64,000 nucleotides of DNA from Comamonas badia DSM 17552 (GTDB lineage: Bacteria > Pseudomonadota > Gammaproteobacteria > Burkholderiales > Burkholderiaceae_C): positions 434,001-498,000 of the forward strand of contig NZ_AXVM01000002.1 of assembly GCF_000484635.1 (NCBI RefSeq), written 5' to 3'. Below the pieces are notes generated by a model that worked only from the letters and a program-made list of their open reading frames with translations, made no database searches and was not told the origin of the DNA. Position 1 is the stretch's first letter. Each line of letters begins with the position of its first letter. Below are positions 16,983-22,900 of this stretch, piece by piece. The translations under genes and the position numbers were made by a program.

Positions 16983-17014
16983 CGACGGGCCTCCAGTTCG
17001 GTTTTCAGCATGTT
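16979..17014 (-). pseudogene. 3' scrap of a RelE-type toxin gene
   Basis: Eleven codons [11 protein letters not shown] and a TGA that overlaps the antitoxin ATG by 4 nt. They resemble the C-terminus of RelE-like toxins encoded upstream of this antitoxin type. The homology stops at 17017, exactly where the direct repeat shared with 20954 begins, marking a recombination breakpoint. Confidence 0.45.
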
Positions 17015-17016
17015 CC

Positions 17017-17391
17017 TGGCACACCAAGGTGAACGACCTCTTGCGCGCGGACATCAAGGCCGGTCGTCTCAAGGCAATGTCTTGATCCAATCAGCCGCCT
17101 GCGCCCGGCTGGCAGGCGCAGGGAGCTATTCAAACCGAAGCGATGCGGGAATGGATTGCCGACGGCGATGGCTACAGCGCAAACCGCTCGCGCAGGATGC
17201 GGTTGACGCGGGTTTGCCAGCCGTCACCGGTGGCGCGCAGCACGACCAGCAAGTCGGGATCAAGGCGCAACTTGACGGCTTCCTTGGTGGCCGCCGCCTT
17301 GGGACGTCCGCCCAGTTTGGCGCGCAGCGGCGCGGGCAATTGATCAGCCCGCAGTGCGTGGGCCACTTCGGGCGCGCTCCATTCGGGGTTG
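17017..17391 (+). repeat. Long direct repeat, copy A (375 bp)
   Basis: Shares near identity with 20954-21317, beginning TGGCACACCAAGGTG and ending ATTCGGGGTTG. The copies differ by an 11-bp length change near 17085-17110. Contents: the last 68 nt of a brnA reading plus, then most of a brnA reading minus. The two copies bracket 3.9 kb containing brnTA, hicAB and the hipB copy. Confidence 0.85.
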
Positions 17392-17429
17392 TCCGCATCG
17401 ACTCGTTCAGGCTTGGGTTGCTTGTTCAT
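17172..17429 (-). CDS. brnA: BrnA-type antitoxin (copy 1)
   Basis: 85 residues. N-terminal acidic region (VDADNPEWSAPEVAHALRAD), then a C-terminal ribbon-helix-helix domain AVKLRLDPDLLVVLRATGDG with WQTRVNRILRERFAL, the BrnA signature. BrnA dimerises to bind DNA and neutralises BrnT. It overlaps the 3' end of its toxin gene by 23 nt. The last 220 nt are duplicated at 21098-21317. Confidence 0.85.
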   Translation of the reverse strand: MNKQPKPERVDADNPEWSAPEVAHALRADQLPAPLRAKLGGRPKAAATKEAVKLRLDPDLLVVLRATGDGWQTRVNRILRERFAL

Positions 17430-17682
17430 ACCTTTTGACCTCTCGCGCATTGGCCTTGCGCAGGCTGATGACCCGCACGCCCCGGGCCGTTTCCGTGAAG
17501 ACCAGCGCATGCACGCGCCCGGCCAGCGGGCCCAGCGCGCGCCAGCGCACTTCGCCGTAGTCGCGGCGGTTGTCCGCCACATACACGGCACCCTGGAAGT
17601 CGAACTGCGCCGCCGCATCGAACGCAATACCGCGCATCGCCACATTGCGCTCGCTTTTGGCTGCATCGTAGCTGATTTCCAC
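17407..17682 (-). CDS. brnT: BrnT-type ribonuclease toxin (copy 1)
   Basis: 91 residues in the RelE-like BrnT fold: EISYDAAKSERNVAMRGI at the N-terminus, the FDAAAQFDF segment and RVISLRKANAREVKRYE at the C-terminus with the conserved Arg/Tyr positions. BrnT cleaves RNA until bound by BrnA. The GTG at 17682 is chosen because alignable sequence begins there. It lies only 6 nt behind a TACAAT -10 box, implying a leaderless transcript. Confidence 0.85.
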   Translation of the reverse strand: MEISYDAAKSERNVAMRGIAFDAAAQFDFQGAVYVADNRRDYGEVRWRALGPLAGRVHALVFTETARGVRVISLRKANAREVKRYEQATQA

Positions 17683-17688
17683 TTGGTT

Positions 17689-17715
17689 ATTGTACCCCCA
17701 TGAACCGGTATCCAA
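17689..17715 (-). promoter_or_regulatory. Sigma-70-like promoter of brnT copy 1
   Basis: On the minus strand a -10 box TACAAT occupies 17694-17689, with a -35-like TTGGAT at 17715-17710 (spacer 15 bp, shorter than ideal). Predicted transcription start falls on the brnT GTG. Confidence 0.45.
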
Positions 17716-17841
17716 TTTTCTGCTGAGGCGGTTGAGAGCCGTAGGATTTCGAGTGCGCTGAACCGATAGGACATCCATATTGTCTTTCCATGCCCGCTTG
17801 TACGCTGCTACGCGCTGCTTGCAAAGACGATCAAATAGTTA

Positions 17842-17867
17842 TTGCGCAATTTTGTGTAATTGTGCAA
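17842..17867 (+). promoter_or_regulatory. Candidate HicB operator upstream of hicA
   Basis: Inverted repeat TTGCGCAATT - 6 nt - AATTGTGCAA (9 of 10 positions paired), centred 23 nt before the hicA ATG. HicB proteins with ribbon-helix-helix tails autorepress by binding such repeats over the hicA promoter. Confidence 0.6.
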
Positions 17868-17877
17868 GACTACACAC

Positions 17878-18060
17878 ATGGATAGTGCAGCGCTCATCAA
17901 GCGAATCAAGGCGGATGGATGGGTGCTTGTGCATACCGTTGGTTCGCACCATCAGTTCAAGCACCCGACGAAACCGGGCAAGGTCACCGTGCCACACCCG
18001 AAGAAAGACCTGCCGCTGCCCACCGTGCGCAGCATCCTCAAGCAAGCCGGGCTCCGCTGA
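17878..18060 (+). CDS. hicA: HicA family mRNA interferase toxin
   Basis: 60 residues, standard HicA length, with the double-stranded RNA-binding-like fold. ALIKRIKADGWVLVHTVGSHHQF contains the catalytic His in G-S-H-H. PGKVTVPHPKKDLPLPTVRSILKQAGL completes the family pattern. The ATG at 17878 directly precedes MDSAALIK. HicA cleaves mRNA and tmRNA when HicB is degraded. hicB follows after 29 nt. No sign of damage. Confidence 0.9.
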   Translation: MDSAALIKRIKADGWVLVHTVGSHHQFKHPTKPGKVTVPHPKKDLPLPTVRSILKQAGLR

Positions 18061-18089
18061 GAAGGAGCCTTTTGAGAAAGGAAAACCAA

Positions 18090-18479
18090 GTGCTCTATCC
18101 CATCTACGTTCACAAAGACCAAGGCTCGGCCTATGGGGCAATCTTTCCGGATTTCCCCGGCTGCTTCACCGCAGCGGATGAGCTCAAAGACCTTCCCGCG
18201 GCAGCTCAAGAGGCTGCAGAAGCCCATTTCGGGGCCGATGGCGATCCGATCCCCGCCCCCAGCTCTCCGGAAGCCTGGGCAAAGAACAAAGACTACCGGG
18301 GCGGGTTCTGGCTCCTGGTGGATATCGATCTGAACAAGGTTCGCTCGCGCGCGGTTCGGGTGAATATCAGCCTTCCGGAATCTCTCGTCGGCCGCATCGA
18401 TGAAGCAGCGCGCCGCCGCGGGCAGTCTCGTTCAGCCTTCCTTGCCATGGCAGCAGAGCGTGAGATGGCTCTAGCCTGA
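18090..18479 (+). CDS. hicB: HicB family antitoxin with RHH DNA-binding tail
   Basis: 129 residues. The N-terminal partially degraded RNase H-like domain is LYPIYVHKDQGSAYGAIFPD with FPGCFTAADEL. The C-terminal ribbon-helix-helix is VNISLPESLVGRIDEAARRRG with SRSAFLAMAAE. It binds HicA and represses the operon. The GTG at 18090 fits the usual MLYPIYVHK start and follows AAAGGA; a TTG at 18072 with its own GGAG is an alternative. A hairpin terminator follows. Confidence 0.88.
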   Translation: MLYPIYVHKDQGSAYGAIFPDFPGCFTAADELKDLPAAAQEAAEAHFGADGDPIPAPSSPEAWAKNKDYRGGFWLLVDIDLNKVRSRAVRVNISLPESLVGRIDEAARRRGQSRSAFLAMAAEREMALA

Positions 18480-18488
18480 TTGGTCGGC

Positions 18489-18511
18489 CCTGAAAAATTG
18501 GTTTTTTCAGG
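18489..18511 (+). terminator. Hairpin terminator after hicB
   Basis: CCTGAAAAA (18489-18497), 4-nt loop, TTTTTTCAGG (18502-18511). The stem's own 3' arm supplies a six-U run, so it can act as an intrinsic terminator. Confidence 0.55.
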
Positions 18512-18973
18512 CGGTATCTGTCAACGTAGTTGTCCGCTTTTTCAAGCTGCCCCTGGCTCGCCGCATGGTGCGATGGAGGCGTGAAGGCGCGCGATCTGCT
18601 ACGCAAGGCATACAGGCTCCTGATCGTCAGGCTATGCCTCATACACAAAAATAAATCAGGACAGGCTCCGCAACTTCAATTTCAGGAAAACACCACCTCG
18701 ACCATGCCAGCCGCCTCGGGCTGCTGGTCAGGCCCCACCACAATCTGAACCCGCCGCCCCAACTGTGCGGAGAAGCGCGGGTAATGCTGTCGTTCAGCAG
18801 TCATGTAGTGCGTTCAGGTTGAATCGAGGGGTCGCCCATTTTGGATTTTATCTATGTCTGATTCGGAATATTGAATTGACTAATCCGGGATTGCGTCTTT
18901 CTGATCGTGTCAGAACAAGTCAAATAAAATGAAAAAGCAGTCACCGGACAGCGCTATGTTCAAAACTTCAACC
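18512..18973. other. Gene-poor interval between hicB and the second hipB
   Basis: No convincing gene is seen. The only coherent open stretch is a 40-codon minus-strand frame (18804-18682, starting MTAERQHYPRFSAQLGRR and ending VEVVFS). It reads like a real protein piece but matches no family I recognise. The right half turns AT-rich toward the hipB operator. The interval looks like debris between inserted modules. Confidence 0.4.
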
Positions 18974-18991
18974 TGTCCTTCATGAAGGACA
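18974..18991 (+). promoter_or_regulatory. Candidate HipB operator (perfect 18-bp palindrome), copy 2
   Basis: TGTCCTTCATGAAGGACA is a perfect palindrome 53 nt before the conserved MLPIRT start of hipB copy 2. The homologous position in copy 1 (6002-6019) keeps 14 of 18 positions. The ATG inside the palindrome is absent in copy 1 and is not taken as the start. Confidence 0.6.
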
Positions 18992-19044
18992 TTTTTCTTG
19001 AATTTAGCAATAATCATCTTATAATCGAGACATTTATAGGCCAG

Positions 19045-19308
19045 ATGCTTCCCATCCGCACCACTGCCGACTTGGGTTTGGCCGTCCGCAGCGCCCGCCA
19101 GGATGCGGGCCTGAAAGCCACCCGGGTAGCCGCCCAGGCGGGGCGCAGCCGCGACTTGCTGCACCGGCTGGAGGGCGGCGGCGATGTCACCACCAGTGCC
19201 TTGCTGGACGTTTTGCACAGCATGGGCTACACGCTGCGGCTGGAAAAGCTGGCCTTGCCCACGCTGGAGGAAATGCGCCAGCGCTTTGCCGACGACGATG
19301 ACGAATAG
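19045..19308 (+). CDS. hipB: HipB-like XRE antitoxin, second copy
   Basis: 87 residues from MLPIRTTADLGLAV, almost identical to the protein at 6063 and with an intact helix-turn-helix. Its own hipA is reduced to a dozen codons, so this copy is an antitoxin without a cognate toxin. It could still neutralise the distant full-length HipA or repress the first operon. It is preceded by a perfect palindrome. Confidence 0.8.
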   Translation: MLPIRTTADLGLAVRSARQDAGLKATRVAAQAGRSRDLLHRLEGGGDVTTSALLDVLHSMGYTLRLEKLALPTLEEMRQRFADDDDE

Positions 19309-19319
19309 GCGCCGCCGCC

Positions 19320-19355
19320 ATGCAGGCATCCATCAAGCTGCTGCAGGTTGAACTG
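19320..19355 (+). pseudogene. Truncated 5' end of hipA (second copy)
   Basis: MQASIKLLQVEL matches the start of the hipA at 6347. At 19356 the sequence switches to unrelated DNA. In another frame this following DNA reads as a short protein tail (DPSWIALLDRHVLVAAFSSK and a stop near 19483), whose origin I do not recognise. The toxin is clearly destroyed. Confidence 0.75.
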
Positions 19356-19503
19356 AGAACCGTTCGGCCACCGACGGCCGGCATGATCGAGACCCGTCTT
19401 GGATCGCCCTGCTGGATCGTCATGTGCTGGTGGCAGCGTTTTCAAGCAAAATCTACCGCAAACGCCCACCCATCAAGCGCTGAAAGCTATCAATTTATAT
19501 TCA

Positions 19504-20274
19504 TCACGGCTCTTGACTTCTCGTGCATTGGTGTTGCGCGGGCGGATCGCCCGCCGCCCCAAAGCCGCCCTCTTGGGCAAAGGCCGGCTCGAAGTCCAGC
19601 ATGTCGGTGCCGCGCATGCCCACCCCCCGAGCCACTGCGCGCCAGCCCGCCACGGCCTGGGCCACTTCGCTCCAAATCGCCTGCGCTTGCGCAGCATCCA
19701 GCCTGAAGTACGACGCGGCGGCCATCAGCATGTCCCGGCTGTCGACGGCGCCTGTGTCCTCGGTGAGCCAGGTCTTGCTCTCCCGATGGTCGCCCGGCAT
19801 CGGGTTCAGGTCGAAGGCCGGCGACAGGCGCCAGCCGCGCCGGCGCGCGTCGTACAGGAGGCCGGTGTTGCGCAGGTGGTCGTCGGTATTGCAGATCAGG
19901 AAGTTGAAGACCAGCCGGCGCCACAGCTCATGGATGTCGGCGATCGGATCGGCGCCCGACTGAAGCAGCGCATCCACCAGTTCGGTGTGGGCATGCGTCG
20001 CATCGCGACCATCGGACTGGAGCACCGTCGCGGCCGACACGTAAGGGATGCGCGCCTCGTCATCCACCTACATCACGAAATCCGCGGGGTCCAGTACAGG
20101 CGTGCCGCGGTCTTCCTGCCGCAGCTTCGCATGGGCGCGCCGGATCACGCGCTCGCCCCAGGCGTCGGGCGCGGTGTCCTCCAGCGCGAGGAAGAACACC
20201 TGCCGGGGGTGCTGCACGCCGGCCAGACATGGCCGCAGCCATGGCGAGCATTTGCAACGACGCAGACCGCCCAA
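19504..20274 (-). pseudogene. Broken HipA-like kinase gene of a different subfamily
   Basis: The minus strand encodes HipA-type pieces. An upstream part is FFLALEDTAPDAWGERVIRR, then comes an in-frame TAG at 20070-20068. The long downstream part contains FLICNTDDHLRN (catalytic loop) and GWRLSPAFDLNP (metal site). Besides the stop, the segment between LDPADFVM and RIPYVSAAT is shorter than in the family, pointing to an internal deletion. The N-terminal HipA_N region is not recognisable. Distinct in sequence from the two hipBA copies. Confidence 0.65.
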
Positions 20275-20379
20275 GCCAGGGATGCGCCGCGCGCCAGGGA
20301 CTTGTTCAGCGTTGCCTTTACGGCAAAAATTCCTGGAGCCCGCCTTGAATGGGTATTTTTCGCCACCACAAAATAATCA

Positions 20380-20408
20380 TTGATACCGGATTAAATTGCC
20401 TCTACAAT
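20380..20408 (+). promoter_or_regulatory. Sigma-70 promoter of brnT copy 2
   Basis: TTGATA (20380-20385), 17-bp spacer, TACAAT (20403-20408): close to the vegetative consensus with ideal spacing. The GTG start of brnT begins 7 nt after the -10 box, at the predicted transcription start. Confidence 0.7.
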
Positions 20409-20415
20409 TTAAACC

Positions 20416-20685
20416 GTGCGCTACACATTCGATCTCGCCAAGCAAGCAGCCAACGTGGCCAAACATGGCGTGTTTTTCGCGGCGGCCCAAGACTTCGAGT
20501 GGGAAACTGCCTTGGTCGAAGTGGACAACCGCCACGCCTACGGTGAAATCCGCTTCACCGCCGTTGGCTTGGTTGGTGAGCGCGTGTACGTGATGGTCTT
20601 CAACCTGCGCGAGACTTCCGTTCGAATCATCAGCCTGCGTAGGGCAAACAATCGTGAGGTTCGCCGCTATGCAAATCACATCTAA
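20416..20685 (+). CDS. brnT: BrnT-type ribonuclease toxin (copy 2)
   Basis: 89 residues with the BrnT pattern: RYTFDLAKQAANVAKHGVFF, AQDFEWETALVEVDNRHAYG and RIISLRRANNREVRRYANHI. It starts with GTG at 20416 right behind a strong promoter and overlaps its brnA by 17 nt. Divergent in sequence from copies 1 and 3, so it was acquired independently, not by duplication. Confidence 0.85.
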   Translation: MRYTFDLAKQAANVAKHGVFFAAAQDFEWETALVEVDNRHAYGEIRFTAVGLVGERVYVMVFNLRETSVRIISLRRANNREVRRYANHI

Positions 20686-21022
20686 GTCGGGGCGCAAGCT
20701 CCACGTACCCACCGAAGCAGAAGATCAAGCCATCAACGCCGGGATCGCTCAAGACCCTGACACCCCCGAACTCGGTGCCGAGTTCTTCGCCAAGGCCAAG
20801 CCCGCGCCTGAAGCGCTCGGCCAACAGGTTGTTGCGGCGCTCAAACGCGGTCGCGGGCGGCCTGTTGGCAGTGTTGCCGAGCAAACCAAAGAGAAGGTGA
20901 ACCTTCGCCTTGATCCTGACGTTCTGGATGCCCTGCGCGCTTCTGGGCGAGGGTGGCACACCAAGGTGAACGACCTCTTGCGCGCGGACATCAAGGCCGG
21001 TCGTCTCAAGGCAATGTCTTGA
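20669..21022 (+). CDS. brnA: BrnA-type antitoxin (copy 2)
   Basis: 117 residues. Long N-terminal neutralising region (MQITSKSGRKLHVPTEAEDQ onward), a basic linker KRGRGRPVG, then ribbon-helix-helix EKVNLRLDPDVLDALRASGR with WHTKVNDLLRADIKAG. The ATG at 20669 overlaps the toxin gene; a GTG at 20654 is less likely. Its last 68 nt form the left end of the direct repeat and also occur at 17017-17084. Confidence 0.82.
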   Translation: MQITSKSGRKLHVPTEAEDQAINAGIAQDPDTPELGAEFFAKAKPAPEALGQQVVAALKRGRGRPVGSVAEQTKEKVNLRLDPDVLDALRASGRGWHTKVNDLLRADIKAGRLKAMS

Positions 21023-21317
21023 TCCAATCGTCAACTGGCAAGCGCAGGGAGCTATTCAAACCGAAGCGATGCGGGAATGGATTGCCGACGGCGATGGTTA
21101 CAGCGCAAACCGCTCGCGCAGGATGCGGTTGACGCGGGTTTGCCAGCCGTCACCGGTGGCGCGCAGCACGACCAGCAAGTCGGGATCAAGGCGCAACTTG
21201 ACGGCTTCCTTGGTGGCCGCCGCCTTGGGACGTCCGCCCAGTTTGGCGCGCAGCGGCGCGGGCAATTGATCAGCCCGCAGTGCGCGGGCCACTTCGGGTG
21301 CGCTCCATTCGGGGTTG
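20954..21317 (+). repeat. Long direct repeat, copy B (364 bp)
   Basis: Partner of 17017-17391. Here the left end lies inside an intact brnA (copy 2), so this copy shows the ancestral context of the first 68 nt. The right end truncates a minus-strand brnA at its WSAPE codons. Confidence 0.85.
21098..21317 (-). pseudogene. N-terminally truncated brnA (duplicate of copy 1)
   Basis: Encodes NPEWSAPEVARALRADQL through WQTRVNRILRERFAL, nearly identical to brnA copy 1, but the first codons and the adjoining brnT are missing. The frame continues upstream into unrelated sequence, so any product would be a fusion starting at another codon. The ribbon-helix-helix is intact and could in principle still bind DNA. 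Confidence 0.7.
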
Positions 21318-21410
21318 ACCGTGCTGGAGCACATGGAGAAGCGCGACGCCGAAGATTTCATCGAGAGCCCCGCCATCCTGCGCAACCTCATCGCCGGAGG
21401 CTGGGCGTGA
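21318..21410 (+). other. Unidentified gene tail
   Basis: An open plus-strand frame reads TVLEHMEKRDAEDFIESPA, then ILRNLIAGGWA and a TGA at 21408. Composition and codon use look like a genuine C-terminus cut off by the repeat junction at 21317. I do not recognise the family. Confidence 0.3.
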
Positions 21411-21423
21411 TGCAAGTCTCCAC

Positions 21424-21702
21424 TCAACGCGAATGCTGCGCCACGTACTTGCGCAGCACGCCATCCATGCGCGACTGCCAGCCCTCCCCGGTGCTGCGGA
21501 AGAACTCGACCACCTCCGGAGACAACCGGATCGTGGTTGACACTTTGGTGGGTGTCTTTTGCGGGCCGCGCCGACGGATACCCAGCGTCTCCTGCAGCGC
21601 CAACGGCAGCACCTCATGGGCAGGCCGGAACTTGGCCAAGTCCTCTGCCGTGAGTTCGCGAACCTCGCCGTCCGCATCAATCAGTGGTGCGCGCTTGCTC
21701 AT
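21424..21702 (-). CDS. brnA: BrnA-type antitoxin (copy 3)
   Basis: 92 residues. Acidic N-terminus (IDADGEVRELTAEDLAKFRP), a basic GIRRRGPQKTPTK linker and ribbon-helix-helix STTIRLSPEVVEFFRSTGEG with WQSRMDGVLRKYVAQ. It overlaps the preceding brnT by 26 nt. Intact and clearly different from the other two BrnA proteins. Confidence 0.85.
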   Translation of the reverse strand: MSKRAPLIDADGEVRELTAEDLAKFRPAHEVLPLALQETLGIRRRGPQKTPTKVSTTIRLSPEVVEFFRSTGEGWQSRMDGVLRKYVAQHSR

Positions 21703-21955
21703 ATGCCTTGACCTCCCGGCTGTTCGCCCTGCGAAAGCTGATCACACGAATGCCACCTTCGATCGGAGTGAAGCAGAGCATGTGCAAGCGCTGGTCCAGG
21801 TAGCCAGCAGCCACATAACGCACCTCCGGGTAGACCTTGCGGTCATCCACACCAACGATGGCGCTGCTGAAATCAAACTCGGCCGCCCGCTCGAACGACA
21901 GTCTGCGACCGGCGATGTTTCTCTCGTTCTTGACAGGATCGAATTCGATCAGCAC
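21677..21955 (-). CDS. brnT: BrnT-type ribonuclease toxin (copy 3)
   Basis: 92 residues with IEFDPVKNERNIAGRRLSFE, AAEFDFSSAIVGVDDRKVYP and IRVISFRRANSREVKAYEQA, a complete BrnT. The start codon is GTG at 21955, again 6 nt behind a -10 box. A long inverted repeat covers the promoter, matching BrnA autoregulation. Confidence 0.86.
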   Translation of the reverse strand: MLIEFDPVKNERNIAGRRLSFERAAEFDFSSAIVGVDDRKVYPEVRYVAAGYLDQRLHMLCFTPIEGGIRVISFRRANSREVKAYEQARTTD

Positions 21956-21961
21956 GGGTTA

Positions 21962-22005
21962 ATTGTGCATACGATCAGGGATCAAGGCAAGCAAATCGTA
22001 TGTAC
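21962..22005 (-). promoter_or_regulatory. Promoter and inverted-repeat operator of brnTA copy 3
   Basis: Minus-strand -35 TTGCCT (21990-21985), 17-bp spacer and -10 CACAAT (21967-21962). Arms GTGCATACGAT (21965-21975) and ATCGTATGTAC (21995-22005) pair at 10 of 11 positions around a 19-nt centre. They flank the -35 element and reach the -10 box, well placed for repression by BrnA. Confidence 0.65.
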
Positions 22006-22109
22006 GAATCTGTGTGATTTGACAGGCCCTCAGCCAAAAAAACTTCGGACTGGCAGCGTCAACTGCCAGCCCGACGTCCGAACCCACACGGCGCCAACCG
22101 TGTGATCTC

Positions 22110-22367
22110 TTGACCCGCAACCCTTCTCACAAGGAAACAGACTCCACAACACTCGCACCCGCACCGGCAATCCAGGCTGAAGGGAGCCAGACGATTGCTT
22201 CCGCCCCTCAGCAGTCCAGCGCTGGAACAATCGAACCAACCTCCAACCCGATCACCGCCTTCGATGTGTTAAGCCAGATCGAGGAAATCGGCATTCACTG
22301 GTGGAGCGTCATCGACGACACATTGGAAACACATCACGCACGATATGCTGCGTCGCCTGGATCCTAA
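22110..22367 (+). CDS. Small hypothetical protein
   Basis: 85 codons from a TTG. Product begins TRNPSHKETDSTTLAPAPA, is low-complexity in its first half and has a better-structured FDVLSQIEEIGIHWWSVIDD segment. No family recognised and no convincing ribosome site. It may be a phage-derived gene or a remnant like its neighbours. Confidence 0.3.
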   Translation: MTRNPSHKETDSTTLAPAPAIQAEGSQTIASAPQQSSAGTIEPTSNPITAFDVLSQIEEIGIHWWSVIDDTLETHHARYAASPGS

Positions 22368-22420
22368 CGAACGCCAGGACCAGACTGCTACCAACAACTG
22401 ATTGAACTGGGGCACTTGAA

Positions 22421-22599
22421 ATGCCACCCAAGCGCGAACGCGCCAGCGCCCAGGGCTTGCTGCCGCTCATGGAAGCGCGGCCGTGGCGCAACGGCAAGAC
22501 CATCACCTACCGCTACCACCCCATCGGCGGCAAACCGACCCGGCAACAACCACCCGCGTGTACGAGCGCAGCCGGGTTTCCAAGCGGAAGTCTCTATGA
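22421..22599 (+). pseudogene. Remnant of a phage tyrosine integrase (N- and C-termini only)
   Basis: MPPKRERASAQGLLPLMEAR with WRNGKTITYRYHPIGGKP is the arm-binding N-terminus of a phage integrase family. After about 40 codons the frame breaks. In another frame a C-terminal tail (TRVYERSRVSKRKSL, stop at 22597-22599) follows, so the whole catalytic core is deleted. It lies 80 bp outside the left attachment repeat of the present element and probably belonged to an earlier element at the same tRNA. Confidence 0.6.
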
Positions 22600-22678
22600 A
22601 AAAAGCCCCCGCGATTTCCCACGGAGGCCTTTAAATTTCCCACGGCTACAAACTATGTAGCAGCAGACTTAGCATTTA

Positions 22679-22727
22679 TGGGGTGGCTGATGGGGCTCGA
22701 ACCCACGACAACAGGAATCACAATCCT
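22679..22727. repeat. attL: 49-bp copy of the tRNA-His 3' half
   Basis: Identical to 31040-31088: the 3' CCA, acceptor strand, T arm and anticodon region of tRNA-His, ending at the anticodon stem. It marks the left boundary of the integrated element. It cannot make a tRNA because the 5' half is absent. Confidence 0.9.
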
Positions 22728-22855
22728 TTCAGAGTAGCATTTGCCCGCGTTGATTGGCGCCGATAGAATCCATATAAATCAATACATTACAACATATATA
22801 CTGGATATAAAAACAGTTTTAGTGTTGATTGATATTCCCTAAAATTGGGTAATTC

Positions 22856-22874
22856 TGGCTACATGGTGGCTACA
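22856..22874. repeat. Left arm-type repeats next to integrase gene
   Basis: TGGCTACATGGTGGCTACA contains two direct TGGCTACA motifs and recurs exactly at 30962-30980. Two dyads near both ends of the element suit integrase arm-binding sites. Confidence 0.55.
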
Positions 22875-22900
22875 TGAACCACCAACCCGGAGCAATCAGC

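Larger units (their letters stand above)
19040..19355 (+). repeat. 316-bp direct repeat (hipB plus start of hipA), copy 2
   Basis: Near-identical to 6067-6382 with only scattered substitutions (for example Arg to His in LLDVL-HSMG and the final Ala to Glu). Homology ends abruptly within codon 13 of hipA. Confidence 0.85.

Noticed and set aside
18682-18804. 40-codon minus-strand frame as a gene
   Set aside because: Plausible codon use but no ribosome site, no recognised family and surrounded by debris; mentioned only in the interval description.
18982-19044. ATG at 18982 as start of the second hipB
   Set aside because: It is part of the operator palindrome and has no counterpart in the otherwise near-identical first copy.
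16668-22600. Insertion sequences as cause of the rearranged toxin-antitoxin region
   Set aside because: No transposase frame or terminal inverted repeats were seen; the repeats are the modules themselves.
22679-22727. A second tRNA-His gene
   Set aside because: Only the 3' half is present, ending at the anticodon stem; it is an attachment-site copy.
22874-22900. Earlier ATG (22874) as integrase start
   Set aside because: It lies inside the arm-type repeat and has no ribosome site, whereas ATG 22901 has GGAG 8 nt upstream and starts the conserved sequence.
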